A stretch of 11,091 nt of DNA from Bacillota bacterium (GCA_023392755.1 JAEWNM010000203.1:1-11091), one strand, 5' to 3'; numbered from the stretch's first letter, positions 1-6,455 are shown. Notes: generated by a model from the letters alone, not told the origin. Numbers and translations: made by a program.

Positions 1-17
1 CGAAACGGGTTCCGCAG

Positions 18-50
18 CCCGGCCGCCCCCAGTGGGGGCACCAGGCCGGG
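18..50. repeat. Hairpin 1, GC-rich 13-bp stem with ACCA bulge
   Basis: CCCGGCC (18-24) followed by GCCCCC (25-30), loop AGT (31-33), then GGGGGC (34-39), an unpaired ACCA (40-43) and GGCCGGG (44-50). All 13 pairs are Watson-Crick. The one-sided bulge is the only irregularity. This is the most GC-rich stem of the array. Confidence 0.8.
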
Positions 51-196
51 TGGAGGAAGCTTGCGAAACAAGCAGTGTGAACGGCAGTGAGCAATGCGCC
101 GATTGAGCAAGCCGGGGTTGGAAGCGGTAGCGCACCACGGCGACGGTTGAGCCAGATGGGAAGCAAAGGGCGAACCGAACGAATCAACCGAAACAA

Positions 197-211
197 GCGG
201 CTGTAAGCCGC
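197..211. repeat. Hairpin, 6-bp stem with GTA loop
   Basis: GCGGCT (197-202), loop GTA (203-205), AGCCGC (206-211). The stem is perfect. It is followed at once by the second copy of the CGCCGATTGAG motif (211-221), which also occurs at 97-107. Confidence 0.7.
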
Positions 212-238
212 GCCGATTGAGGTTGCGGGGGTTTGCGA

Positions 239-257
239 GGAATTTCGGTGAAATTCC
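239..257. repeat. Hairpin, 8-bp stem with GGT loop
   Basis: GGAATTTC (239-246), loop GGT (247-249), GAAATTCC (250-257). The stem is a perfect AT-rich inverted repeat with a three-base loop, unlike the GC-rich stems around it. Confidence 0.8.
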
Positions 258-279
258 TTCCTTGCCCGAGCAAACGGCC

Positions 280-300
280 GCAAAAGGCGTAGCCTTTTGC
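280..300. repeat. Hairpin, 9-bp stem with GTA loop
   Basis: GCAAAAGGC (280-288), loop GTA (289-291), GCCTTTTGC (292-300). The stem is perfect and the loop is the same as in the 197-211 hairpin. Confidence 0.85.
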
Positions 301-320
301 AGTGCAGCGAGGGGAAAGCT

Positions 321-348
321 CAACAAAGTGGCGTCAGCCACTTTGTTG
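321..348. repeat. Hairpin, 12-bp stem with GTCA loop
   Basis: CAACAAAGTGGC (321-332), loop GTCA (333-336), GCCACTTTGTTG (337-348). This is the longest uninterrupted stem in the array. On the minus strand it lies about 50-75 nt past the SpoIID stop. It could stabilise or define the 3' end of that transcript, although the downstream AGCTTTCCCC is a poor T-tract. Confidence 0.85.
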
Positions 349-358
349 ATACACTGAC

Positions 359-378
359 GCCCGGCAGTTTTGCCGGGC
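359..378 (-). terminator. Hairpin just past the SpoIID stop, possible 3' end signal
   Basis: GCCCGGCA (359-366), loop GTTT (367-370), TGCCGGGC (371-378). The perfect 8-bp stem starts 18 bases after the minus-strand stop codon at 397-399, where a terminator would be expected. No run of T follows on the minus strand, so it is not a canonical Rho-independent terminator. It may act together with the 321-348 stem. Confidence 0.4.
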
Positions 379-396
379 GGCCGCTTTGCTGATCGT

Positions 397-2151
397 CTAT
401 TCATCCTTCTCCACAAAACTGGCCATTACATAGCCTTCCATCGCGTCCGTTTTCACCTTGAGCCAGCCTTCAGGCAACTCCTCCAGCACCAACAGCTTTT
501 GCCCGTAATACAGCTGGCGTATGACCGGCCCCACAAGGCTCGGTTCGCCCCTTAGGTTCAGGGTGGAGTTTTCCGCGATAAGCGTCACCTTGGCCTGCCA
601 TTGCTCCGGCCCCGGCGTCTGGCTGACAGGCATCAAGGTGGGGCGTGGAGTGGGCGTGGCCGGCGGGCCGGGTGTGGCCAGGAAAGCCGCGTCAATGGGC
701 GGCTGCGGCGACGCCTGGGCCTTCATCTTAACAAGCGTCATGCCAGGATAATAAAATTGAAGAATCTGATCAAATGTGGAACCGTTTTCTTGCGCCATCC
801 ATTCGGCGCCCCGCTGGCTCATGCCCACGCCGTGGCCATAGCGCCGGGATTCGATGACAAAGCTGTCCTCTGTTTCCCTGACGGTTATGATCTCGTTGCT
901 GTCGCCGTTAATGGCCAGGTTAAGCGCGTTTTTTGCGTCGGGGAAGATGGGCAGATCAACGGTCAGGGCCTGTGGCACCGGCTGCATCGCCGTCCACTGG
1001 GGTGCATTTGGTACATGGGGCGTTTGGGTGGGGGCGGGCGTCTGCGACTGCGCCAGAAAGAAGGATTCCTCCTCCTGAAGCGATGTCATCGCAGGCTTTC
1101 TGGCCTCCGCCCGCACGTCGAACCGAAGCGTTGTCATCACCCGGGATGGCTGTGCAAACCTTGGCGTGTGTACTGTTACGCCATTGATGGCCGTGACGCG
1201 TATGTAGGCCGGATCGCCGTCGTAACCCAAGGCCGTGAGTTGGCCCGACAGCGCGTTTTTCAGCATGGATGTCAATGGATCGTCCGCCGCCACATTGGCG
1301 ATGGACCGCATAACACTATAGCTTCTGACCACGCTCAGCGGGTTTTCCAGGTCATAGGGGTCATCCTTCATTACACTGATGCCCTGATCCTGGCCGCCCC
1401 ACACATTTTGCTTCAATTCCGTTTGCCCGCCGTTGCTGGCGGAATAATAGCATTCCGCCAGGCCGCCATCGTAATAGCCCACCACGCCTTCGGTTTCACG
1501 CACGGCCTGGGCAGCCTGTACATTGCCGGGCAGCATTCCCTTGAACACCTGGTCGTTGGTGTTGTCCACCACATCGTAGTCCTGCGTACTGCCTGTCTTT
1601 TTCAGCGCGTAGGTGCGGGCGGTGACGGCCTGGGCCTTCAGCGCCTCCAGCGGAAAGGAATCGCTCATCTCATAAGGCACAACGCCCAGCAGATACTCCT
1701 CCATGGGAATATGCAGCACGGCGCGCAGCATACCATCCTTGATGGATACCACCAAATCGCCCGCATACAGGCTGTAATCGCCGTTGAGGCGCAGGCCATT
1801 TTCCTCGCCGCCAGGCACCGTGTGCCGCTCTAAAACAAGCTGCTGCCCGGCATTCATGGCCATTCCCTCGTAATACAGCATAAGGCTGCCCTGGGCGCTG
1901 GATATGGTCAGCTTTGTCCCGCGCTGAAACGCCATTCCGCCGGGCTGTACCGAATAGCTTCCGTCCAGTGCCGCGTCCAGCCTGTCGGTTAACGCAAGCC
2001 GCGTCAGCAGCACGCGGACAAGGCCGTTTTCCGCCATGGCAAAGGCTGTGGCGGCCGGCATGTGCAAAGCCTGCGGCGCAACAAAAGACAGGAGCAGCAC
2101 AAAGGCCAACACCAGCCCAAAGAATCGCCGTTCATTTTTTTTACGCCTCAC
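397..2151 (-). CDS. SpoIID/LytB-domain cell-wall protein with C-terminal SH3 domain
   Basis: A predicted secreted or membrane-anchored wall protein of 584 residues. Residues 10-29 form a hydrophobic signal or anchor segment after a basic RRKKNERR start. The SpoIID domain core is at about 140-240, with PYEM (159-162) and LEALKAQAVTARTYAL (168-183). Glu161 matches the catalytic Glu of SpoIID, which in sporulating Bacillus cleaves glycan strands as a lytic transglycosylase. YGHGVGMSQRGA (438-449) is the conserved C-terminal SpoIID signature. Between them lies an extra segment at about 345-400, rich in Gln, Thr and Pro. A Pro/Thr linker (about 478-515) leads to a bacterial SH3 domain (about 520-582, LNLRGEPS to GYVMASFV), expected to bind peptidoglycan. 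The protein is far longer than SpoIID itself, so it is a LytB/SpoIID-type wall enzyme rather than clearly the engulfment protein. The start is GTG with GGGAGG seven bases upstream. An ATG four bases earlier is out of frame and stops at once. Confidence 0.88.
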   Translation of the reverse strand: MRRKKNERRFFGLVLAFVLLLSFVAPQALHMPAATAFAMAENGLVRVLLTRLALTDRLDAALDGSYSVQPGGMAFQRGTKLTISSAQGSLMLYYEGMAMNAGQQLVLERHTVPGGEENGLRLNGDYSLYAGDLVVSIKDGMLRAVLHIPMEEYLLGVVPYEMSDSFPLEALKAQAVTARTYALKKTGSTQDYDVVDNTNDQVFKGMLPGNVQAAQAVRETEGVVGYYDGGLAECYYSASNGGQTELKQNVWGGQDQGISVMKDDPYDLENPLSVVRSYSVMRSIANVAADDPLTSMLKNALSGQLTALGYDGDPAYIRVTAINGVTVHTPRFAQPSRVMTTLRFDVRAEARKPAMTSLQEEESFFLAQSQTPAPTQTPHVPNAPQWTAMQPVPQALTVDLPIFPDAKNALNLAINGDSNEIITVRETEDSFVIESRRYGHGVGMSQRGAEWMAQENGSTFDQILQFYYPGMTLVKMKAQASPQPPIDAAFLATPGPPATPTPRPTLMPVSQTPGPEQWQAKVTLIAENSTLNLRGEPSLVGPVIRQLYYGQKLLVLEELPEGWLKVKTDAMEGYVMASFVEKDE

Positions 2152-2235
2152 GCATGATCCTCCCGTCCACCTTCTTCACAATAACTATTTAACGTAGCAC
2201 AACACGAATTTATTCATTTTATGTCGTAACAGTTT
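2152..2235 (-). other. AT-rich intergenic segment upstream of the SpoIID gene
   Basis: The 84 bases between the acyl-CoA synthetase stop and the SpoIID start are much more AT-rich than the surrounding genes, which suggests a promoter. I could not find a clean -35/-10 pair. I also saw no T-tract hairpin ending the upstream gene, so read-through from it is possible. Confidence 0.35.
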
Positions 2236-4491
2236 TTAGTCCGGGCTGATTGCTTTTGTATCGGTCCAGTATTCCGCAAAGGCATCCAGGCTGCGGATAG
2301 CGGAACGGATATCCCCATAGACGGGCAAACCGTTCTCCTCCAGGTATTGCACAAAGGGCAGGAAATGTTTCCCCGCGTTGACTGAAACCACGATAGGCTT
2401 TTGATGGCGCTTTGCGGCCGCAATGAGCAGCGGCCCGATGGCATCATCATCCCGGAAGCTCTCCGGTAGCGTTTTGAGGTTCTCGATATGGGGCACAATG
2501 GCAACAAACAAACAATCCACGCCGGGATCGGACAGTACGGCCTCAATATAGGCTGCATAGCCCACGTCGTCGGTCATGGGCGTCAGGTCCAGAAATGCGG
2601 TCCCAATGCTTACAAGGCCATGGGTGTTCAGTTCCCGTATGCGGTCTGCTGTTTCCTTAGCAAACTCCGCGGGCTTCAAATAGCGCAATAAATCCGCGCC
2701 CATGGTGGCGTCCAGGCCGGCGTTGACCACGCCGGCTACATGGCATCCTCGCGGCTTGCGGCCATTTAGCATGGCAAACGCCTTGGTGAAATGATAAAAG
2801 TCGTCCAACTCCTCGGTAAGCACGCAATTGGCCTGCAGGCAGGCGGCCTTGAACACATCATAGCTGCCGGAGATGGAGGCTGTATGGGAGGCGGCGGCCT
2901 TTGCCCCTGCCTCGGTGCGGCCCGATTTGTACACGATAACCGGCTTTTGTGAGCGCCGGGCCAGATCGAAAAACCTGCGCCCTTCCCCCGCGCCAACACC
3001 TTCCAGGTATAGGGCCATCACCTCAACCGCGCCGTCCCGTTCAAAATACTCCATCAGGTCAGGCAGGTTGACATCCACCTTGTTCCCAAAGCTGACAATG
3101 GTGCTGAAAATGGCAGCGTACTGACTGCGCTCCACGCTGGTGATGCCCATGGCGCCGCTTTGGGTGAGCAGCGCCACATTGCTTCCGGTGCCAAGGGGTA
3201 TGCGCATGCGCCTTTCATCAATAAACAGGGTGTTGACGCCCTTTTCCCCATCACGTGGTGTGCGGAAAACGCCCATGCAATTAGGCCCGATGACGCGGAC
3301 CCCCGGCTGCCTTGCGCCCTCCATTCCCCGTACAAAATCCTCGTATTTCATATCCGCCGGAATACCGGAAATCAGGATCACCGATTTTCCGGACGGCACC
3401 TTCTGCATAAAATCCAGGGAATATTGGCCGGGGGCGGCGTATACCACAAGATCATAAGGGTGCGGGATTTCCGACAAGCTTTTATAAAGCGGGTACACCC
3501 GGCCCTGAATAACGGCCTGACCACCCTTGGGATTCACACAGTACACATCATCCCGGTCAAGCTCCGCAAACAGCGTAACAATGTTTCGCGCCATGCTGTA
3601 TTTTTCCGCCTTGGTGGAAACGCCCGCCACCACAACGCCCCGCGGATGGAAAAATCCCTTCAGATGGGTCGCGTCCGGCAGCGCGGTAACGGACGCGGAC
3701 GCGTCCGACGGTGTAAACTCGGCATAGCCGTCCACCGCCACAAAACGGCCGTCCTTGGAAAATACGATGGGGTTCAAGTCCAGCGCCCGCAAATAAAAAT
3801 CCGGCCTGCGCCCCGATAAAAACGAGAAGGCGATGCCCAGTTCCGATATCCGCGCAACGCCGGCGGCGATCATGTTCAAATACTCCGGATGCCCCATATC
3901 CTCAAACTTGTGCCGTATGTTCAGCCCTTTTGTAAAGCTCTGCGCATCTCCATAGCTGACGGGGGCAAGAAACAGATTGGCGGGATCATAATATTTGGCG
4001 AAAAACTCCGCGTCGTCCCCGCCCTTGGACAGCGTTACCACCGGGCCGAAGGAAGCATCCTCCTTAAGCCCGATCATAATCTCATTACCCAGCGCCTGGG
4101 TGAAGCGTATGAATTCCACAATGAGAAAGCCGTCTATATGGGGCTTTGGCGCCTGCTCAAAGTGGGACAGTACCTCCTCATGCATCTGCTCCAGCATAAA
4201 ACGAACAAACAGCGGATCGCGTATGGTAACACGCTTCACGCCGCCGTAGCGCTGGTTGTGGGCCAGGTCCCGGGAAACGATTTTGATCATCAGGTCCTTG
4301 CCCGGAAGGCGGGAAAGCATCTGCTCGGTAACTTCCCTGGGATCGCTGACAAAAACATGCTGGGGCACGTCCATTCCTGCCAGCTTCAAAAGCTGATATA
4401 CCTCATGCTCGTGCAGCGTATGCCGCCCCTGGCTGCTCGCCGCATGCAGGATGCCGTCCATGCGGTCCAGAACGCTCTGCTCCCAAGCCAT
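2236..4491 (-). CDS. Fused ADP-forming acyl-CoA synthetase (acetate-CoA ligase type)
   Basis: A 751-residue cytoplasmic enzyme of the NDP-forming acyl-CoA synthetase superfamily, which interconverts acyl-CoA + ADP + Pi and acid + CoA + ATP. The N-terminal third (about 20-260) is an ATP-grasp domain: MIKIVSRDLAHNQRYGGV (68-85), GNEIMIGLKEDASFGPVV (135-152) and LDLNPIV (237-243). Next comes a CoA-binding Rossmann domain (about 275-405) with CVNPKGG (318-324) and GPNCMGV (402-408). Ligase-CoA domains follow (about 430-740) with LLTQSGAMG (441-449) and ASHTASISGS (534-543), in which His536 is the expected phosphohistidine. The domain order is beta-alpha, with ATP-grasp first. The acyl substrate cannot be told from sequence. 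I chose the ATG at 4491 because AAGGAGG lies seven bases upstream. An in-frame ATG at 4539 has no such site and would overlap the end of the upstream gene. The 55-base gap to the DUF554 gene suggests co-transcription. Confidence 0.85.
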   Translation of the reverse strand: MAWEQSVLDRMDGILHAASSQGRHTLHEHEVYQLLKLAGMDVPQHVFVSDPREVTEQMLSRLPGKDLMIKIVSRDLAHNQRYGGVKRVTIRDPLFVRFMLEQMHEEVLSHFEQAPKPHIDGFLIVEFIRFTQALGNEIMIGLKEDASFGPVVTLSKGGDDAEFFAKYYDPANLFLAPVSYGDAQSFTKGLNIRHKFEDMGHPEYLNMIAAGVARISELGIAFSFLSGRRPDFYLRALDLNPIVFSKDGRFVAVDGYAEFTPSDASASVTALPDATHLKGFFHPRGVVVAGVSTKAEKYSMARNIVTLFAELDRDDVYCVNPKGGQAVIQGRVYPLYKSLSEIPHPYDLVVYAAPGQYSLDFMQKVPSGKSVILISGIPADMKYEDFVRGMEGARQPGVRVIGPNCMGVFRTPRDGEKGVNTLFIDERRMRIPLGTGSNVALLTQSGAMGITSVERSQYAAIFSTIVSFGNKVDVNLPDLMEYFERDGAVEVMALYLEGVGAGEGRRFFDLARRSQKPVIVYKSGRTEAGAKAAASHTASISGSYDVFKAACLQANCVLTEELDDFYHFTKAFAMLNGRKPRGCHVAGVVNAGLDATMGADLLRYLKPAEFAKETADRIRELNTHGLVSIGTAFLDLTPMTDDVGYAAYIEAVLSDPGVDCLFVAIVPHIENLKTLPESFRDDDAIGPLLIAAAKRHQKPIVVSVNAGKHFLPFVQYLEENGLPVYGDIRSAIRSLDAFAEYWTDTKAISPD

Positions 4492-4546
4492 GCCGTTTCC
4501 TCCTTGCCTTTTTGCATTTCCGTTGATTTCCTTGCGCACAGGGCAT

Positions 4547-5257
4547 CTAGGCCATCAGCCGTGTCACCAGTTCCGACAGGGGCAGGTATGCCATGGGCAC
4601 AAAAATGGCCGGCAGCAGATTGCCCACGGACAGATGCCTGTCAAACAGCAGGTTCAATCCAATACCAATGATAAGCAGCCCGCCCACGGCGCTCATTTCC
4701 GCAATCAGCGGCGTGGTAAACAAGGGAGAAGCCCACTGGGCCAAAAGCGCTATGCCCCCCTGATACACAAGCACCGCCAGTGCCGAAAGCGCCACGCCCG
4801 GCCCCATGGTGCTGGCAAAAACAATAGCTGAAATGCCATCCAGCGCGGACTTGGCAATCAGCGTGCTGTGGTCGCCCTTGAGACCGCTTTCCAGCGATCC
4901 CACAATAGCCATGGCGCCAACGCAGTAAACCAGGCTGGCGGTCACAAAGCCCGTGGCAAATGTATTATCCCCGGCGTCATGCTTCCCGGCCAGCAGCTTC
5001 TGCATCCGCTGCCCCAGCTGCTCCAGCCGCTTTTCAATGTTCAGCAGCGCGCCGATCCAACCGCCGACCACAATGGATATGATGACCGCCATCATATCCT
5101 GTGTCTTGATGGCGCCCATAATGCCAATGACCAGCACGCACAGCCCCAAACCCTGCATCACCGTTTCCCGAAGCCGCTGAGGCAGGCCCTTGCGCAAAAG
5201 GATGCCTGCCAGGGAGCCCAATAATATGGCAGCCGTATTGATAAGTGTTCCGATCAC
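4547..5257 (-). CDS. DUF554 family integral membrane protein
   Basis: A 236-residue polytopic inner-membrane protein matching the DUF554 family (YdfK/YqgA type). The family signature is visible at the N-terminus, MIGTLINTAAILLGSLAGILL (1-21), followed by the amphipathic RKGLPQRLRETVMQGLGL and a second hydrophobic stretch (about 38-50). Further hydrophobic segments lie at about 55-73, 103-121, 145-165, 184-204 and 213-231. A basic, Gln-rich cytoplasmic loop (about 74-95) separates the two halves. Function is unknown in the family, although a transport role is often supposed. The start is GTG with AAGGG about ten bases upstream. The gene lies just after the rpmA terminator and 55 bases before the acyl-CoA synthetase gene. 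No strong promoter is visible in the 34 bases between terminator and start, so expression may rely on partial read-through. Confidence 0.85.
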   Translation of the reverse strand: MIGTLINTAAILLGSLAGILLRKGLPQRLRETVMQGLGLCVLVIGIMGAIKTQDMMAVIISIVVGGWIGALLNIEKRLEQLGQRMQKLLAGKHDAGDNTFATGFVTASLVYCVGAMAIVGSLESGLKGDHSTLIAKSALDGISAIVFASTMGPGVALSALAVLVYQGGIALLAQWASPLFTTPLIAEMSAVGGLLIIGIGLNLLFDRHLSVGNLLPAIFVPMAYLPLSELVTRLMA

Positions 5258-5291
5258 AACAGTTCAGCCCTTCTTTGGTATGGATGATTGG

Positions 5292-5325
5292 AAAAAACCT
5301 GCCCGGAGAATGGCCTCAGGGCAGG
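5292..5325 (-). terminator. Rho-independent terminator after rpmA
   Basis: On the minus strand CCTGCCC pairs with GGGCAGG (plus-strand arms 5319-5325 and 5298-5304), with an inner GAG/CTC pairing, and is followed by TTTTTT (plus-strand A-run 5292-5297). It starts 23 bases past the rpmA stop codon and closes the rplU-prp-rpmA operon. Confidence 0.92.
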
Positions 5326-5347
5326 CTGTTTTACATAATGTAATGCT

Positions 5348-5644
5348 TTATTGGGCAGCGGCTTCCGCGGCGGGATAAACGCTGACCTGCTTTTTGTCTT
5401 TGCCCAGGCGTTCAAAGCGCACGACGCCGTCCACCTTGGCATACAGGGTATCGTCCTTGCCGATGCCCACGTTCTGGCCGGGATGGATGTGGGTGCCGCG
5501 CTGGCGGACCAGGATGTTGCCGGCCAGGGAAAACTGGCCGTCGGCCCGCTTTGGCCCAAGTCGCTTGCTTTCGCTGTCCCGGCCGTTGCGGGTGGAACCT
5601 ACGCCCTTTTTATGGGCGAAATATTGAAGATTCAGCTTGATCAT
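5348..5644 (-). CDS. rpmA: 50S ribosomal protein bL27
   Basis: This 98-residue protein of the large ribosomal subunit has an N-terminal tail that reaches toward the peptidyl-transferase centre. The whole family pattern is present: KKGVGSTRNGRDSESKRLG, RADGQF, RQRGT, HPGQNVGIGKDDTLYAKVDGVV and a Lys-rich end. Residues 1-9 (MIKLNLQYF) are the extension known in Firmicutes to be removed by Prp before Ala10, exposing AHKKG. The site reads LQYF rather than the common LQFF, a conservative change. The start at 5644 is preceded by GGAGG eight bases upstream and overlaps the prp stop as ATGA. A more upstream in-frame ATG at 5659 contains that ribosome binding site, so it is not used here. No obg gene follows; the operon ends at the terminator. 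Confidence 0.97.
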   Translation of the reverse strand: MIKLNLQYFAHKKGVGSTRNGRDSESKRLGPKRADGQFSLAGNILVRQRGTHIHPGQNVGIGKDDTLYAKVDGVVRFERLGKDKKQVSVYPAAEAAAQ

Positions 5645-5988
5645 ATCGGTTTCCTCCATTCTTGTATCGACAGGTGAACATGCTTTGGATATTGGGCGGC
5701 CAAATCCCCGATGCCTTGCTGCAATGATTTCAGCAGCACCTGGCTGTCATGGCGCTGTTCCTGGCTGAGATTCTCCGGCAGTAGTACCTGCAAAAAAGCG
5801 TCCTTTGGCCGTCTTTTCACTTTGACTTGAATGTTCGCCACGCTTTCCAGCGCGTTGGCGCAGGTGGCTGTCAGTGCGGATACCCCGGCGCACACGATAT
5901 CGCTGCCCGATGTGGCATACCCCGCATGACCCTCACAGGCAAACCCGCACAACACATCCTGCATTGTAAAAAGCGTGACGGTGGTCAT
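5641..5988 (-). CDS. prp: Ribosomal-processing cysteine protease Prp
   Basis: A 115-residue cysteine protease that trims the N-terminal extension of bL27, the product of the next gene. The catalytic pair is visible: His21 in CEGHAGYA (18-25) and Cys33 in SDIVCAGVSALT (29-40), matching the His/Cys dyad known from the staphylococcal enzyme. The length is normal for the family. The gene lies between rplU and rpmA as usual in Firmicutes. Its ATG overlaps the rplU stop by one base (TAATG) and its TGA overlaps the rpmA start (ATGA). No good Shine-Dalgarno precedes its ATG, so translation probably depends on ribosomes finishing rplU. That would keep protease output below that of the ribosomal proteins. 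Confidence 0.95.
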   Translation of the reverse strand: MTTVTLFTMQDVLCGFACEGHAGYATSGSDIVCAGVSALTATCANALESVANIQVKVKRRPKDAFLQVLLPENLSQEQRHDSQVLLKSLQQGIGDLAAQYPKHVHLSIQEWRKPI

Positions 5989-6296
5989 TATGCTTTAATG
6001 GCGGTGATCTCTACTTTGGTATAGGGCTGGCGGTGGCCCATCTTGCGCGCGGAATCCTTCTTGCTCCTATAGGTGCGAATGGTTATCTTTTCGCCCTTGA
6101 GCTGTGCCAGCACCTTGCCCTCCACCTTTGCTCCGTTTACCAGCGGATTGCCCGCCGTTACACCGGCTTCACCGCCCAGCATAAGCACGTCAAAGGTTAC
6201 GGGGCTATCCACTTCCTGGCTTAGTTTTTCGATGTAGATCACATCGCCCTGGGATACACGGTATTGCTTGCCACCTGTCGCAATAATTGCATACAT
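5988..6296 (-). CDS. rplU: 50S ribosomal protein bL21
   Basis: This 102-residue large-subunit ribosomal protein binds 23S rRNA. It shows the full family pattern: MYAIIATGGKQYRV at the start, GDVIYIEKL, a central VLMLGG segment, and the C-terminal KKDSARKMGHRQPYTKVEI motif. The start at 6296 has AGGAGG nine bases upstream. The frame stays open for 33 more codons upstream, but that stretch is the structured leader and lies downstream of the promoter, so it is not coding. This is the first gene of the rplU-prp-rpmA operon. Confidence 0.97.
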   Translation of the reverse strand: MYAIIATGGKQYRVSQGDVIYIEKLSQEVDSPVTFDVLMLGGEAGVTAGNPLVNGAKVEGKVLAQLKGEKITIRTYRSKKDSARKMGHRQPYTKVEITAIKA

Positions 6297-6379
6297 GGCG
6301 CAGCACCTCCTACGTTTACTCGCCGGGCATTGAGGTTGCGCAAAAGCGCATTTAGACAGACCTCTCCCGAGCGGCTTGC
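6297..6379 (-). ncRNA. Structured rplU leader, candidate L21 leader
   Basis: The predicted untranslated leader is about 83 nt. It holds a perfect 5-bp hairpin with a TTTT loop on the transcript strand (plus-strand arms 6337-6341 and 6346-6350). This is enclosed by GAGGT/ACCTC (6332-6336 with 6360-6364) and then by a CGGG/CCCG helix (6324-6327 with 6366-6369). L21 leaders are known upstream of rplU in Firmicutes and are thought to act as autoregulatory binding sites. I infer membership from position and nested helices, not from a covariance match. Confidence 0.55.
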
Positions 6380-6385
6380 CCGTAT

Positions 6386-6414
6386 ACGATAGCATAGCCG
6401 AAAACCGTTGTCAA
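6386..6414 (-). promoter_or_regulatory. rplU-prp-rpmA promoter
   Basis: On the minus strand a perfect TTGACA (plus-strand 6409-6414) is separated by exactly 17 bases from TATCGT (plus-strand 6386-6391). This is a good sigma-A-type promoter, with transcription expected to start near 6379. A 12-bp palindrome CCTGCCGGCAGG (6425-6436) lies just upstream of the -35. Confidence 0.75.
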
Positions 6415-6455
6415 GCAAAATCTCCCTGCCGGCAGGCATAACGCGATTATTTGGG

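Larger units (their letters stand above)
18..378. repeat. Gene-free array of closely spaced hairpins
   Basis: The first 396 bases hold no convincing coding frame. They contain a run of inverted repeats, most with very short loops: 18-50, 59-73, 144-190 (7-bp arms, long loop), 197-211, 239-257, 280-300, 321-348 and 359-378. From 197 onward nearly every stretch is either a perfect stem or a short spacer of 15-30 bases. Several loops are three bases long (AGT, GTA, GGT, GTA). The array lies directly 3' of the minus-strand SpoIID gene, so it could be the 3' untranslated region of that message, a structured non-coding RNA, or a REP/BIME-like interspersed DNA repeat. None of the stems has the T-tract of a standard intrinsic terminator. 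I do not recognise an Rfam family in it. Confidence 0.75.

Noticed and set aside
1..396. CRISPR array, tRNA or rRNA in the gene-free left end
   Set aside because: No regularly spaced identical repeats, no cloverleaf with anticodon arm and CCA end, and no rRNA-like conserved segments are seen.
601..1833. Long plus-strand open frame opposite the SpoIID gene
   Set aside because: It is antisense to a gene with clear SpoIID motifs, its translation is rich in His, Arg and Gly without domain signatures, and such frames are common opposite GC-rich genes.
4492..4539. Longer N-terminus for the acyl-CoA synthetase (ATG at 4539)
   Set aside because: The extension MRKEINGNAKRQGGNG has no ribosome binding site, while AAGGAGG is correctly spaced for the ATG at 4491.
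3160..4671. Plus-strand open frames opposite the acyl-CoA synthetase and DUF554 genes
   Set aside because: They mirror the third-position GC pattern of the real genes and have no recognisable motif or ribosome binding site.
5331..5343. TTACATAATGTAA palindrome between rpmA and its terminator
   Set aside because: It is a short AT-rich palindrome within the 3' untranslated region, and the real terminator follows. It could arise by chance.
6297..6395. 33-residue upstream extension of rplU
   Set aside because: It overlaps the leader helices and part of the promoter. bL21 always begins near MYAI, and AGGAGG precedes that ATG.
6425..6436. CCTGCCGGCAGG palindrome as a terminator for the orphan gene
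   Set aside because: Only a 4-bp stem is possible once a loop is allowed, and the following GAGATTTT is a poor T-tract. It may be an operator, but there is no direct support.
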